DNA from: Diphasiastrum complanatum
Taxonomy: Eukaryota > Streptophyta > Lycopodiopsida > Lycopodiales > Lycopodiaceae
DNA length: 64,000 bases
Direction: 5' to 3'
Assembly (NCBI GenBank): GCA_029204225.1
Contig: CM055106.1
Coordinates: 43,046,368-43,110,367, forward strand
Part shown: piece after piece, positions 25,185 to 32,084 of the stretch
Numbering within the stretch: position 1 is the first letter of the stretch
Layout: each line of letters begins with the position of its first letter
Translations under genes and position numbers: made by a program
The notes under the pieces: model-generated
What the model saw: the letters and a program-made list of their open reading frames with translations, nothing else
What the model was told of the DNA's origin: nothing
The model's database searches: none

Positions 25185-28100
25185 GCTGACCAACGAGTTG
25201 CTGCCTGGGAAGAAGACTGGGAAGCTCCAATTTTAGGAGGCCTGCAATCGCTATTGCCCTCTACGTGCCTGCAAAGGACGCAGCAGCCTTTCATGGCCTC
25301 CTCAGCCGATAATGGAGCTGCTGCCAGTGACAGCAGGCTCAAGCCAGCTGCTGCCCTTATCGCTCCCGTGAGCCTCACCAGCCCCGCGGATCAAGCAGTG
25401 ACAGAATTGAAGAAGCCACTGCTCGCAACTCGTCAATTCACCTGCCAATGTACTGTCTCCTACCTCTTCATCGACTACTGCATATCCTTTCTCTGAGGAG
25501 CCTTATACTACCAAGGCTATGGAATCCTATGTTGCAGTCAGCATCACTGTGCTGTTACGGGACTTTCAGGCATTGAAAGCAGAAATATGTATGGTCGAAG
25601 TCGAAATGTCCTCTGTCAAAGAGGCTAATAGCAAGTTACAACAGGAAGTGGATACGCTGAGAAAAGCCCAGCCTACTACACCAGAAGCATCGGACAGATT
25701 CAAGGAGTTGGAAGACCAGATTGAAAAGCAGAAAGAAGAAACAAAAGCCTGGGTATTTTTATTCAAGGAAAGTTGAGGATAAGCCACATATGTCTACTGC
25801 CACATATGTCTACTTTTATCTCAGCCACCACTTCTGAAGAGAAGCCGAGGGAACAAAAAGCATTAAATGTCAGAGTAAGAGGCATTGTGGATACACAAGA
25901 TACTTTTCAAGAAGCAAAAAGATTTTTAGAAACCACGCTCGGACATACTAGCCAAGGAATGGAAAGGCTTGGAGAACAAAAAAGGATAATTCCACGTTCA
26001 TTATTCGGTTTAAAGAACTTGAGGAAAGACGATCGATGTTGAAGCTAAAGAGTAGATTGAGAGGCACTCGTATCTTCTTGGATGACGATCTTTCCTTCAT
26101 ACAGGTGACAGAAAGGAAAAAGGCCTATGAAGAAGCTAAAATAACAGGCAGGAAAGTAATCTACAGGGTCTTTGGGGAGTGGGAGCAAGCCAAAGACTCA
26201 TCCATCATTGTTAGGTTTCGATGTCCGGAATTGTAGCGGAATACGTACCTCATCGTCAGCAGGGGCTCTGATAGACTTCATCAATGGTGGGGATGTCCTT
26301 TTTTTCACAGAGACACATGAGTGCAAAACGAGGTTTACCCTCTTTCCCCAGTTTTCAGTTGGAGGTAGTCCACAGAGATGCTCAGGCCATATACCTATTG
26401 ATCAGACTCAGTGGGGTGACTATAGGTTTGGATAGGGATATTACATTGCAGTGTGCTATTTTCCACCAAACACATCTTTATACTCTGATCGAGATGGCTC
26501 ACCATATAAGAACCTTTCAGTAGATATTATTAGATTTTTGGACAAAGGATACATTCTTCTACTAGGGGATTTTAATGCCAGGACAGGATCACGACAAACA
26601 TTTTTCCATGTAGCAGATCAGGACCCTTTACGCATCAGGGCCTTGGATAGTGATGAGCAGGATATCTCGAGGCATTCTGCAGGTGAGGACGGGCCTATCA
26701 CAAACTAAGGCCCTACACACTGCCGCTTCCCTTTCTTTTCCTTCCAAGAATATCAAACCCAGAAATCAGAAACCTTCCCATCGTCCATACAGAATGTCGT
26801 CAACTTCATAACCAACTTAAATATGCCTATCTTTATTCATCCTCAGATGCACGGGCTATAAACCGTATGTACAACAACACCCCTCATCATAAGAAGACGA
26901 TCTATGAGATCAATGAAGGGAGAAGACTTACTAATTCTCTTTTTAGTTCTTCCTCATGGGCTTTCTGGCAGGACTTTATTCCTCGTGCACCAATTCCTGC
27001 ATTAACCGACTTACACATCTGGACGAAATATGCCAAATCTTTATGTACCATCCCCACTACTTCTCCCATCATCACCTCACCCCGGCCCTCATCTTTCAAC
27101 CTTTTCACCCCCAACATGATCACCGAATCCATTGAAAATCTCAGTACTCGTCGTGACAAAGATATTAATGACCTAGAAGCAGAACTTCTTATCCATGCAA
27201 ATGACATACTCTCCCCCATATTGGCTAACCTCTTTAATCATGCAGTCTCTCAAGGCTTCCCCACTTCCTGGTGCACCAATGTCATACATCCTATTCACAA
27301 GGGGGGTGATCCCATGAAACCAGAAAATTACCGCACTATCGTGGTTGGCCACATCATGGCCAAAGTATATTCTCTGTCCTACAGACAACAGTTAGCAGTG
27401 AAGCAGAGATTAGACGTCTACATGCTTTGGGACAGGCAGGTTTCCAAGCTCACTTATCTTGGTGTCCTCTTTATTGGACCAGGTTTCAGTATGAGAAAGG
27501 CAGCCATCACTAGGTTAGGGAAGGGACATGCTCTTTGGTTCAGTTGGAGAGGTTTTGTTCCAGACGATACATACGTGATGCTCTGAGTAAGTGTCACCTT
27601 TTTGATACCATGGTCAAACCGACAACCGTGTATGCAGCTGAGACTCGGTGTATGAACCTCACTTCCTCGGAGTGGGCTGAAATATCTCGTCTACAAATCA
27701 CTATGCTCTCATGGATGATCCGTGTGAAGCCCTCGGGAGAGCCACATCAGATTATATTGGCAGAGTTTGTAATTCCTCCACTTCAAATTGAGGCAGTGTT
27801 TCGACTCATTATTTTCCTTCAAAGATTGGCACAGATGGAAAACAGTGGGTCCAGATATTCGTGCATGGCTCTCATGTCCTCATGGCTACTGCATAGTAAG
27901 GGTTCTCATCTCTCGTGGTATTCCCAGGCTATGGATCTACTTGAATCTCTTGGTATCTCTATATCAGGATCCTACGACAGGGTGGATCATGTGACGTTCG
28001 GTTTCAAAAAGGTGAACGGCACCTGGCGGTTTTTTGCGGTTTGAGAACGTAACATTTGGTATCAGAGCCACCATATTCTGTGTACAGGTTTGATCGATCT

Positions 28101-31100
28101 GTAGCTGGCAAACAGTAAGTTTTGCAACTCGCTGATCGTTGTTTCGTTGCCTAAAGACCGGATTCGGCTTTTTTCCATTTTCCCCCGTAATAAAAAATTT
28201 GGCTTTTTTCTCTTTATTTTCCCTTTAAAAAAAAAAAAAGCTGCTGCAGTAGCAACGCTAGCTACCACGCAGCCAGCAGCGCTGGCTACCGCGCCGGCAG
28301 TTGCAGGTCGGAGGTCCGATCTCGCTTGTTACATGTCAAAGGCCAGGGCACGGAGGGTCGTTCTGGATTGGATCCTACGGCAGGGTGAGGGTGGATCGTG
28401 TAACGTTCGGTTTCAAAAGGTGACCGGCACCTGGTGGTTTGCGGTTTGAGGATGAACAGTGGGGAGGTCGTTCCTCATTTGCATGCTGGAGTCGGGAGTC
28501 AGCAGACCATTTTGGTTTGCAAGCTAGGCTAAGGCAACTCCTTACTAACTTCAGAGAGCCATTAAATTTTACGTAGCAACTTCCTGAGGCTTCTACAGGT
28601 AGCAAACTCTTGGCTGAGGAGATCACTACAGAAAATAAGGACATGAAGAATAAAATCACCACACTACCAAAAAAATTTGCTAACCTAAAGCATGAGAAGA
28701 ACATACCATCAATAGACACATTCAAGAAGCTCCAAGACCTTGAAAACAAACTGGAACTACAGAAAAGGGAAACCAAAACTTGGGCTGCAGTGGTAACGAG
28801 CTATAACATCGAGAATGTCAAACCTATGGATGAGATAATTATAGCTATGTTGGCAAAAGAAAGATTTAAAGGACATCAAATTCCTTGATATAAAGTAAGA
28901 TGAATGCTAAACACTCAAAACGAAAGCCAAGAAGCTGAATAGGTTTTTGAGGTAAGTCATGGAAAGACCACAAGAATGGATAATGCTTAACAAAAGATAA
29001 TTTAACCCAAATCATTAGGTTGGATAGAGTAGATAAAAGAAGGAAAGCGCTTCGACAAGTAGCTTAGCTCAAACTCACACAAATGATGATCTCACCTTCA
29101 TCCACTGTACATAGGTCCTACGCTTTGCAAGTTTAATTTGGACCCTTAGCCTGCACGACCAAATTGGAGTTCTATAGGATACTTTTACAAATGACCACCC
29201 ATGGGATTTTGACTCAAACCCCATACCTCGATCTCGAGATATCACATAATCTAACATGCACGTTGTACAGCTAAGCATGTCATGTCATCACACAATCTTT
29301 GGATTGAGAGACGGATATAGAGAATCTTCTTGTGAGGATGGGGTGTGTTATGTACCATGGCAGACACAGAATCCAAATGAGCATTTCATTTCTTGTTGGA
29401 GTTGTCCATTATATTACTTTATGACGATTAGTGATTTAGCTTTAGCTACAAGAGGTGTTGACAATCCAGCCATGATTGGTTACCATTTCAATCAACGATC
29501 TAAATGAAGAGTCTTATTGTCGATCGATTGGTTTTCAAGGACACTATATTAGTGATAAATTCAATCGATTGGTTTTCAAGTTGTGAAGCAACAAATATCC
29601 TCACTTACGATGTTTACATATACTCCCAGCCTACAAGTACCATCACTATTGTTGATGGTCATTCTACTCCCATCGCTACTCCTACTTCTGTTATACATTT
29701 TGGAGATCATGAGGCATCTCTAGTAGGCAAATTCAAGGATGGATTACAGCTCATACTTTATTCTAGTTCATCTGTGTGGCAAGCAATTTGGAAAACTAGT
29801 TGGCAAAGCTTGAAACTTCTTCTGAGATGTGTCCAAAGAGTGAAGTGGAAAATGTTCAGTTGGCAGTAATCAATTTAGATTGTAGAGCCACTTCTTGGTG
29901 GCAATCATAAAGATGTTCTAGGACACATCTTCATAAAACAGCTAATTAAATAGATTTCAGTAAGATATCATCACTGCCATTATTAATCCACTGTGGCGTA
30001 AACGTCCAGCATATGCTTTCCTAGTTTGCAACAGACATATACCCTTGCAAACTCTACTGAATAGTCTACAAGGCTATCTTGCTTCCAGAGCTTCCTACTA
30101 CTGAGATCGTAGATAAGGACCACAGAGGTATGATGCACAATCAATTCGCCCACCTTCACTTTCACTCGATTACATATATTCAAATCGACAATTTCACCCC
30201 GATATGTTTCTACAACAGCAGTTCCGTCATCTAATATTGGTCCAACTGTGTCTATAGCACCAGAAGTGGAATCTAATAATGATTGGAGAAGTTGTATGAG
30301 TACCAGATGAAACCTGCTAGCATGCAACTTGAAATTGTTGAAGCATGACATACTGAATGTACTCACCACAGAAAAAAATCCTGAAATGGATAAATCATCA
30401 GGTTGATGTTGAAAAAAAATCCTCAGAGACGAGAAAAAAAAATTCCAGCTTGAAATAGCATGAACCGATCCCATTCATATTTCTCCATGGAAACAGAATA
30501 ATTATCCTACTACAGAAATCAAAAGGAGAAATGCATTTGGGAATTGTCAATCCCGCGTGAGTACAAGACCGCTCTTGCAGTTCGGATAACGAAATTAGAG
30601 CGGAGGGGGGATGTTACACCATTGTATCCACCCAGTTTTTTTATTTGTGTGATGTACAGCATCAGAAATCTCAATAAGAGTTGGGAAAGATATTTCAAGT
30701 GTAAACTATAGTTGACATGCCTGGTGTACTTGGATCCATACATGCAACTATAACAGAGAGCATAGCCCGGATCTAGAATTAGTGCATGGAAATGTAACTA
30801 GGGTCAAGAGTTAACTACCAAATTATGTGTCGATTGAGGAAACTACACAAACCTCATTCACTGGTTAACGGATCTTTCTCCAAGCCATACTTATGCCTAG
30901 CATAATCATGGTTCCCAACCAATGCAGATTGTGGCAATTCTCTGATTTGAACTAGTTCTGAATCGGCCTTTTGAAAACCAAATCAGATCAATTTTTTGTG
31001 GACTTTTTTAAGGATCTAAGTACTTCAGATCATCCATGTTTGAAGTGAAGCATTGCTAATATTAGGGTACAATGTTCCATCATGCGGCATGCATGAACTT

Positions 31101-32084
31101 CAGCTGAAAACAATGACCTGAAATTTTTAAGTTGTAGGCTGGAAACTGTAAGCCTTCTATGTCTCCCAGTAGATACAGTCCCACAAATCAAAAATCGACT
31201 AGCCTTCAACAACGCACTGGGCATAAGAATATCTGAACACTGACGTAGCTATAGGCACAAACACAACACCTTACAGTCAACTATATGAATATGTACACAA
31301 CAGCAGTAAAAATTCTCTAAACTGACTCCTGTTTTTAAGAAAAAAGCAAAACCTCTACGGACATTGAAGATACCTGCTCAATATGTCCTTGTGGAAAATA
31401 GACCACCCGGCTTCCCACCCTTGGGAGTGTAACTAATGAACCAGCACATGCATGCCATAGTTGAGAATAAAGAGGATCTGCATCTTCTGCATGACAAAAA
31501 ATATATATGAATGCACATAAACACATTGAAGGACATAGACTTCTGGCCTCATGGAACTCATTGAATGTTCCACAAGCAAACAAATGCAAGATTTGTAAAC
31601 TCCACTATCACCCTTCCATAAACACTATAGCTCTACTTAAACTGACAGCCAAAATCCCACCCGAAAATTTGGTGGATTGACTGGGTCAGCACAGCTACAG
31701 AAACAGAGGGGAACAAATTCAGTGACCCAGAAAAGGAGTAAAAGAAAGCGATGCTACATGCTCTGACCATCGCATAGGGGCTTCAGAGTACAAAAGGAAA
31801 ATGAGCCTTTACATTCTTCAACGGATGGAAAAAGTAAGGAAGAAGTAGCATAAATGTTAATAACATTGTTGAAAAAATTACAGTTTAAAAAGGTCGTGAA
31901 GCAACAAACCTGCTGGGGCACATCTTGATGAGAAACTCTGGCCAGCCACAGACCTCTGTGGTCGGCTCACAACACGTGAAAAAGCCCCAGAAACATCCAC
32001 GGCACCAGATTGAAGCTTCAAAGTTGAGCCACCGACTGCATCAAGGTGATGATGCGATGGAACAGCACTAATATTCTCTGACAT
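11265..32084 (-). CDS. ARF: Auxin response factor, class B (ARF2/3/4-like), 14 exons, 911 aa
   Basis: ARFs bind auxin response elements and control auxin-regulated transcription. Class B members are mostly repressors. Minus-strand coding exons: 32084-31910, 31486-31374, 24659-24564, 24456-24400, 24237-24082, 23882-23798, 23545-23455, 22998-22831, 14145-14026, 13854-13779, 13575-13416, 13280-12208, 12081-11894, 11442-11265. Every junction keeps the frame, and the total of 2736 nt is divisible by three. Domains: B3 DNA-binding about residues 168-270, ancillary domain about 290-430, Gln/Ser-rich middle region, PB1 791-875. The B3 and ancillary text ([48 protein letters not shown]) leaves no doubt about the family. 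The ATG at 32084 was chosen as the first in-frame Met. A TTTTTCAG acceptor-like site just upstream suggests a 5' UTR intron, and an extra coding first exon cannot be excluded. The subclass is inferred from the PB1 domain, the repression motif and a tasiR-ARF-like site. Confidence 0.93.
11503..11816. mobile_element. Small non-autonomous hAT-like element with AGAAACG palindromes
   Basis: The left end is CATAGTTGCATAGCGTTTC and the right end, read inward on the other strand, is CATAATTCTGGGCAAAAACG. Near-matching 8-bp flanks ATTGGAAC and TTCGGAAC look like a decayed target duplication. Both subterminal parts are packed with AGAAACG/CGTTTCT words, including AGAAACGCGTTTCT near the right end. It lies inside the last ARF intron and has no coding capacity. 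Confidence 0.6.
12208..14145 (-). CDS. ARF: ARF exons 9-12: ancillary domain and middle region
   Basis: Exons 9-11 encode [57 protein letters not shown] and VSPWEIEPF, the ARF ancillary/dimerisation region. Exon 12 (1073 nt) is the middle region, rich in Ser and Gln, ending VPLRTRVK before the PB1 exons. It contains CKIFGFTLI near residue 699, a degenerate form of the R/KLFG repression motif that recruits TOPLESS-type co-repressors in class B ARFs. It also contains YQRVLQGN near residue 450, where ARF3/ARF4 genes carry their tasiR-ARF target. The middle region lacks the long Gln runs of activator (class A) ARFs, which supports a repressor role. Confidence 0.88.
13213..13233 (-). promoter_or_regulatory. 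Degenerate tasiR-ARF target-like site in the ARF coding sequence
   Basis: The minus-strand mRNA at this place encodes RVLQG, the peptide that overlies tasiR-ARF target sites in ARF3/ARF4 genes. Against tasiR-ARF as recalled, 15 of 21 positions pair, including a continuous 12-base core (13219-13230). The six mismatches are at small-RNA positions 1, 3, 4, 6, 19 and 21. Three of them fall in the region that normally must pair, so the site is either decayed or matched by a lineage-specific tasiRNA variant. Confidence 0.5.
15005..15676. mobile_element. hAT-like element with perfect 8-bp target duplication
   Basis: The element is flanked by TTCAAAAC on both sides (14997-15004 and 15677-15684), a perfect 8-bp duplication typical of hAT. 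Its ends are CATAGTTGCCCGTTCTGGAAC and, inverted, CTTAGAAACCCGTTCCGACC. Subterminal GTTCCAGAAC/GTTCTGGAAC words repeat on the left and TTCCGGAAC/TGTTCCGG on the right. The interior (about 15310-15540) has no transposase. In one frame it reads [11 protein letters not shown] and GGHSSYDRN, like the tail of a Gly/Arg-rich RNA-binding protein, so it may carry a captured gene piece. Confidence 0.7.
16533..16757. repeat. Two-copy tandem duplication, unit about 115 bp
   Basis: GTGAATCAGAGTTTTGTATC followed by AAAAGAAAGGTCAAAGTTTGG occurs at about 16533 and again at about 16649. Similarity continues through AGGAATGATATATTTT to CTTGATCTTTACATT. A weaker third relative (CAAACTTTGGTCAAAATGGAATAATTC) lies near 16418. 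Confidence 0.7.
16874..17110. mobile_element. MITE with perfect 17-bp terminal inverted repeats
   Basis: GAGTGCCCGTCGTTGAC at 16874-16890 is the exact reverse complement of 17094-17110. The 237-bp body is built of diverged direct repeats around ATCATCGGCCGTCACCCAG and CCATCAACGAC/CCCGTCAACGAC. No clear target duplication is seen, partly because both sides are microsatellite (GA on the left, TA a few bases to the right), so the superfamily is left open. Confidence 0.7.
17153..17523. mobile_element. MITE with GAGGGTCCGGGCCG inverted repeats
   Basis: TGAGGGTCCGGGCCGTTTTG near 17155-17174 is matched in inverse at 17503-17522, and the perfect pairing continues to GCCC, more than 20 bp in all. The interior is GC-rich with GACGCGTCC/CGGACGC words separated by A and T runs. 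The right end plus TCTGATAT is repeated exactly at 19591-19615, showing a second related end next to the large element that follows. A (TA)n tract abuts the left end. Confidence 0.75.
17953..18765 (+). CDS. BED-type zinc-finger protein, N-terminal part of a hAT-like transposase (copy 1)
   Basis: The 270-residue protein starts [18 protein letters not shown]-like zinc finger follows, with Cys33 and Cys36 ([10 protein letters not shown]), TRLKGH at residues 45-50 (His50) and Cys67 (AAPC). Plant hAT transposases begin with such a DNA-binding finger. Conserved text reaches [17 protein letters not shown] (about residue 115); after it comes a Pro/Ser-rich low-complexity linker to the stop at 18765. 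The catalytic RNase H-like and hATC dimerisation domains are missing, so this is probably an internal-deletion product. It might still bind element ends as a repressor-like protein. The frame is open further upstream to 17725, but the ATG at 17953 matches the start shared with copy 2. Base composition is far more GC-rich than the surrounding intron. Confidence 0.6.
   Translation: MVQSDLFGLWDEVDIVRRVADKSNKTGQKIVRCRYCLVEFVASLTRLKGHLLGARAKNGGTLNAAPCGSMSVPNRQRLLDTYGPCLVARKNTISEGVLRFCTAPYVADPELLPAWLARTRRGSASSSRPIAPHPPQTVPPHAPPSAPIPVDSVPSHPPVATAVPPPRPVARTPPVYDFLMDSPPPEQAQDATDEAFEDVDEIPSSFPSHPDDLPSQQFSYHMPDLAPPPVHPTYAAAPISASASHSPHSTSTANASYFQLISIEVNDSFT
19046..19399 (-). CDS. Small charged helical protein, convergent partner gene (copy 1)
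   Basis: The 117-residue protein starts [20 protein letters not shown]. Residues 10-50 are rich in Glu, Arg, Lys and Gln ([20 protein letters not shown]) and should form a helix or coiled coil. A Pro/Ala linker ([20 protein letters not shown]) is followed by a basic helix [19 protein letters not shown] do not recognise the family. Copy 2 encodes the same protein with about eight differences over the first 93 residues, several conservative. It runs toward the zinc-finger gene, tail to tail. Arg-rich C-terminal helices often bind nucleic acid, but that is only a guess. Confidence 0.5.
   Translation of the reverse strand: MAERIPPKPEGEARRKLEEDIRRHNERHRKQEADIAEMLRQTRERHPELQIPAPVVAPAPAVELDLDEQIGMNFTRRQLIMIRERAARRRANQRQSESDRTMHLTRARSRWRISRHF
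19626..19871. mobile_element. AT-rich hAT-like fragment with AGAAACGCGTTTCT word
   Basis: Its left end ATAGTTGCATAGAAACGCG matches the element at 11503, and it shares the AGAAACG words (TAGAAACTCG, GAGAAACGTTG). No right terminal repeat or target duplication can be shown. It ends where the copy 2 transposon begins (CCATAGGTCCC at 19871), so copy 2 may have inserted into or replaced its right end. Confidence 0.45.
20245..20859 (+). pseudogene. BED zinc-finger hAT-like transposase, broken (copy 2)
   Basis: This is homologous to the gene at 17953 from its ATG, but codon 10 (Trp in copy 1) is TGA, and the first zinc ligand Cys33 is Tyr ([10 protein letters not shown]). The frame is open again from 20335 to 20859. 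The C-terminus differs from copy 1: after the Pro-rich start of the linker it becomes acidic ([14 protein letters not shown]) and ends [19 protein letters not shown]. That looks like the natural C-terminal tail fused to the N-terminus by an internal deletion. Both copies lack the catalytic core but have different deletion endpoints. Confidence 0.6.
21359..21724 (-). CDS. Small charged helical protein, convergent partner gene (copy 2)
   Basis: The 121-residue frame is intact although the neighbouring zinc-finger gene is broken. Starting [20 protein letters not shown], it shares the helix, Pro/Ala linker and [17 protein letters not shown] basic helix with copy 1. The tail ([20 protein letters not shown]) differs by a frame change relative to copy 1. 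A TATA-like box lies about 130 bases upstream. The protein family is not recognised. Retention of the frame in both copies, and the nature of the substitutions, suggest coding constraint in a recent ancestor. Confidence 0.5.
   Translation of the reverse strand: MAERIPPRPEGKARRKLEEDVRRHNERHQKQEADIAEMLRQTRERHPELQIPAPAVAPAPAVELDLDEQIGTNFTRRQLIMVRERAARRRAGQEATRGNREAERERHNNAPDEGEKSVEDP
21851..21858 (-). promoter_or_regulatory. TATA-like box upstream of the small helical protein gene
   Basis: On the minus strand GGGGTTAAATAGGCAC gives a TTAAATAG box in GC-richer surroundings, about 130 bases before the ATG at 21724. CTCTCACA-type repeats (TGTGAGAG on the minus strand, 21750-21840) fill the would-be 5' UTR. 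Confidence 0.4.
21895..22245. repeat. Minisatellite, unit about 86 bp, upstream of the small gene
   Basis: Repeats share GGTCTCCCATTGG, GGTCTGCTCACCCACAGTGCC and CCCCCATGTGATGCT. The two clearest copies are 86 bp apart (22101 and 22187). A more diverged copy lies around 21985-22080. The array sits between the TATA box and the right terminal region of copy 2, so it could act as a promoter or transposase-binding array; this is not shown. Confidence 0.65.
22464..22533. repeat. (TA)n followed by (GA)n microsatellite
   Basis: TA repeats run to about 22502 and GA repeats from there to 22533, immediately right of copy 2. Confidence 0.95.
22831..31486 (-). CDS. ARF: ARF exons 2-8: N-terminal region, B3 DNA-binding domain and start of ancillary domain
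   Basis: Exon 2 carries [20 protein letters not shown] and [11 protein letters not shown], the ARF N-terminal hallmark. Exon 3 carries [14 protein letters not shown] and exon 4 [14 protein letters not shown]. Exon 5 starts the B3 domain with [20 protein letters not shown]; exon 6 holds [15 protein letters not shown], exon 7 [20 protein letters not shown] and GDAVIFLR. Exon 8 finishes B3 with [12 protein letters not shown] and opens the ancillary domain with [19 protein letters not shown]. The DNA-contact residues recalled from B3 structures (the H-G-G-F-S-V-P-R-R segment and RHLLTTGW) are intact. One family-conserved Gln is His here (YRG-HPKRH instead of YRG-QPRRH). The intron after exon 5 is GC-AG; the others are GT-AG. 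Confidence 0.93.
23883..24081 (-). other. GC-AG intron in the ARF B3 domain
   Basis: After codons for LPPL the minus strand reads CTG then GCAAGT. The next coding block ([11 protein letters not shown]) begins straight after a GTGGCAG acceptor at 23883-23884. Joining at these points restores the conserved 'PPLD-QQ-P-QDL' order without changing frame, and no GT donor nearby does so. The donor matches the GCAAGT consensus typical of GC-AG introns. Confidence 0.75.
25125..25182. repeat. (CT)n microsatellite
   Basis: A run of CT dinucleotides about 58 bp long lies between plain intron and the start of the LINE-derived sequence. Confidence 0.95.
25254..27960 (+). pseudogene. LINE (non-LTR) retrotransposon remnant
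   Basis: ORF1-like sequence: a coiled coil at 25519-25776 ([17 protein letters not shown]), then [20 protein letters not shown] and [14 protein letters not shown] (about 25875-26090). Endonuclease: [10 protein letters not shown] near 26290 and [13 protein letters not shown] near 26550. Reverse transcriptase start: [18 protein letters not shown] near 27290. Most of the catalytic palm, with its YADD box, is deleted; the text resumes at [16 protein letters not shown] (27487). The C-terminal region has [15 protein letters not shown] (27600) and a CTL-type end. Several stops and frameshifts are present. This element cannot move itself. Confidence 0.8.
27968..28449 (+). repeat. Direct repeats around a tRNA-Met primer-binding site
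   Basis: About 77 bp (GGATCCTACGACAGGGTGGAT through ACGTTCGGTTTCAAAA to GCGGTTTGAG) at 27968-28044 recurs at 28371-28449. Between them, after AACGTAACA, stands TTGGTATCAGAGCC (28056-28069), a textbook initiator tRNA-Met primer-binding site. This arrangement suggests an LTR-type or terminal-repeat element end placed against LINE-derived sequence. A polypurine tract is not apparent. Confidence 0.5.
28456..28887 (+). pseudogene. LINE ORF1-like coiled-coil fragment
   Basis: The reading frame carries NFREPLNFT, a stop, [16 protein letters not shown], then the helical [20 protein letters not shown] and WAAVV. This resembles the ORF1 coiled coil at 25519 ([18 protein letters not shown]), so both derive from related elements. 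It stops at 28887. Confidence 0.5.
28890..31373. other. Intron DNA without recognisable features
   Basis: Only short open frames occur, and none matches anything recognised. The minus-strand frame at 29983-30474 (163 codons) has no known motif and no plausible splice context, so it is not called. Confidence 0.4.

Larger units (their letters stand above)
24660..31373 (-). other. 6.7-kb ARF intron with LINE insertion
   Basis: The donor CAGGTATCTT at 31373 and acceptor CATGCAG at 24660 join HIEQ to VAACTNQG. The stretch 24670-25120 and 28890-31370 shows nothing recognisable. The LINE inside is antisense to the ARF. Confidence 0.85.

Noticed and set aside
29983-30474. 163-codon minus-strand frame in the large ARF intron
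   Set aside because: No motif, no splice context linking it to the ARF, and no composition difference from the surrounding intron.
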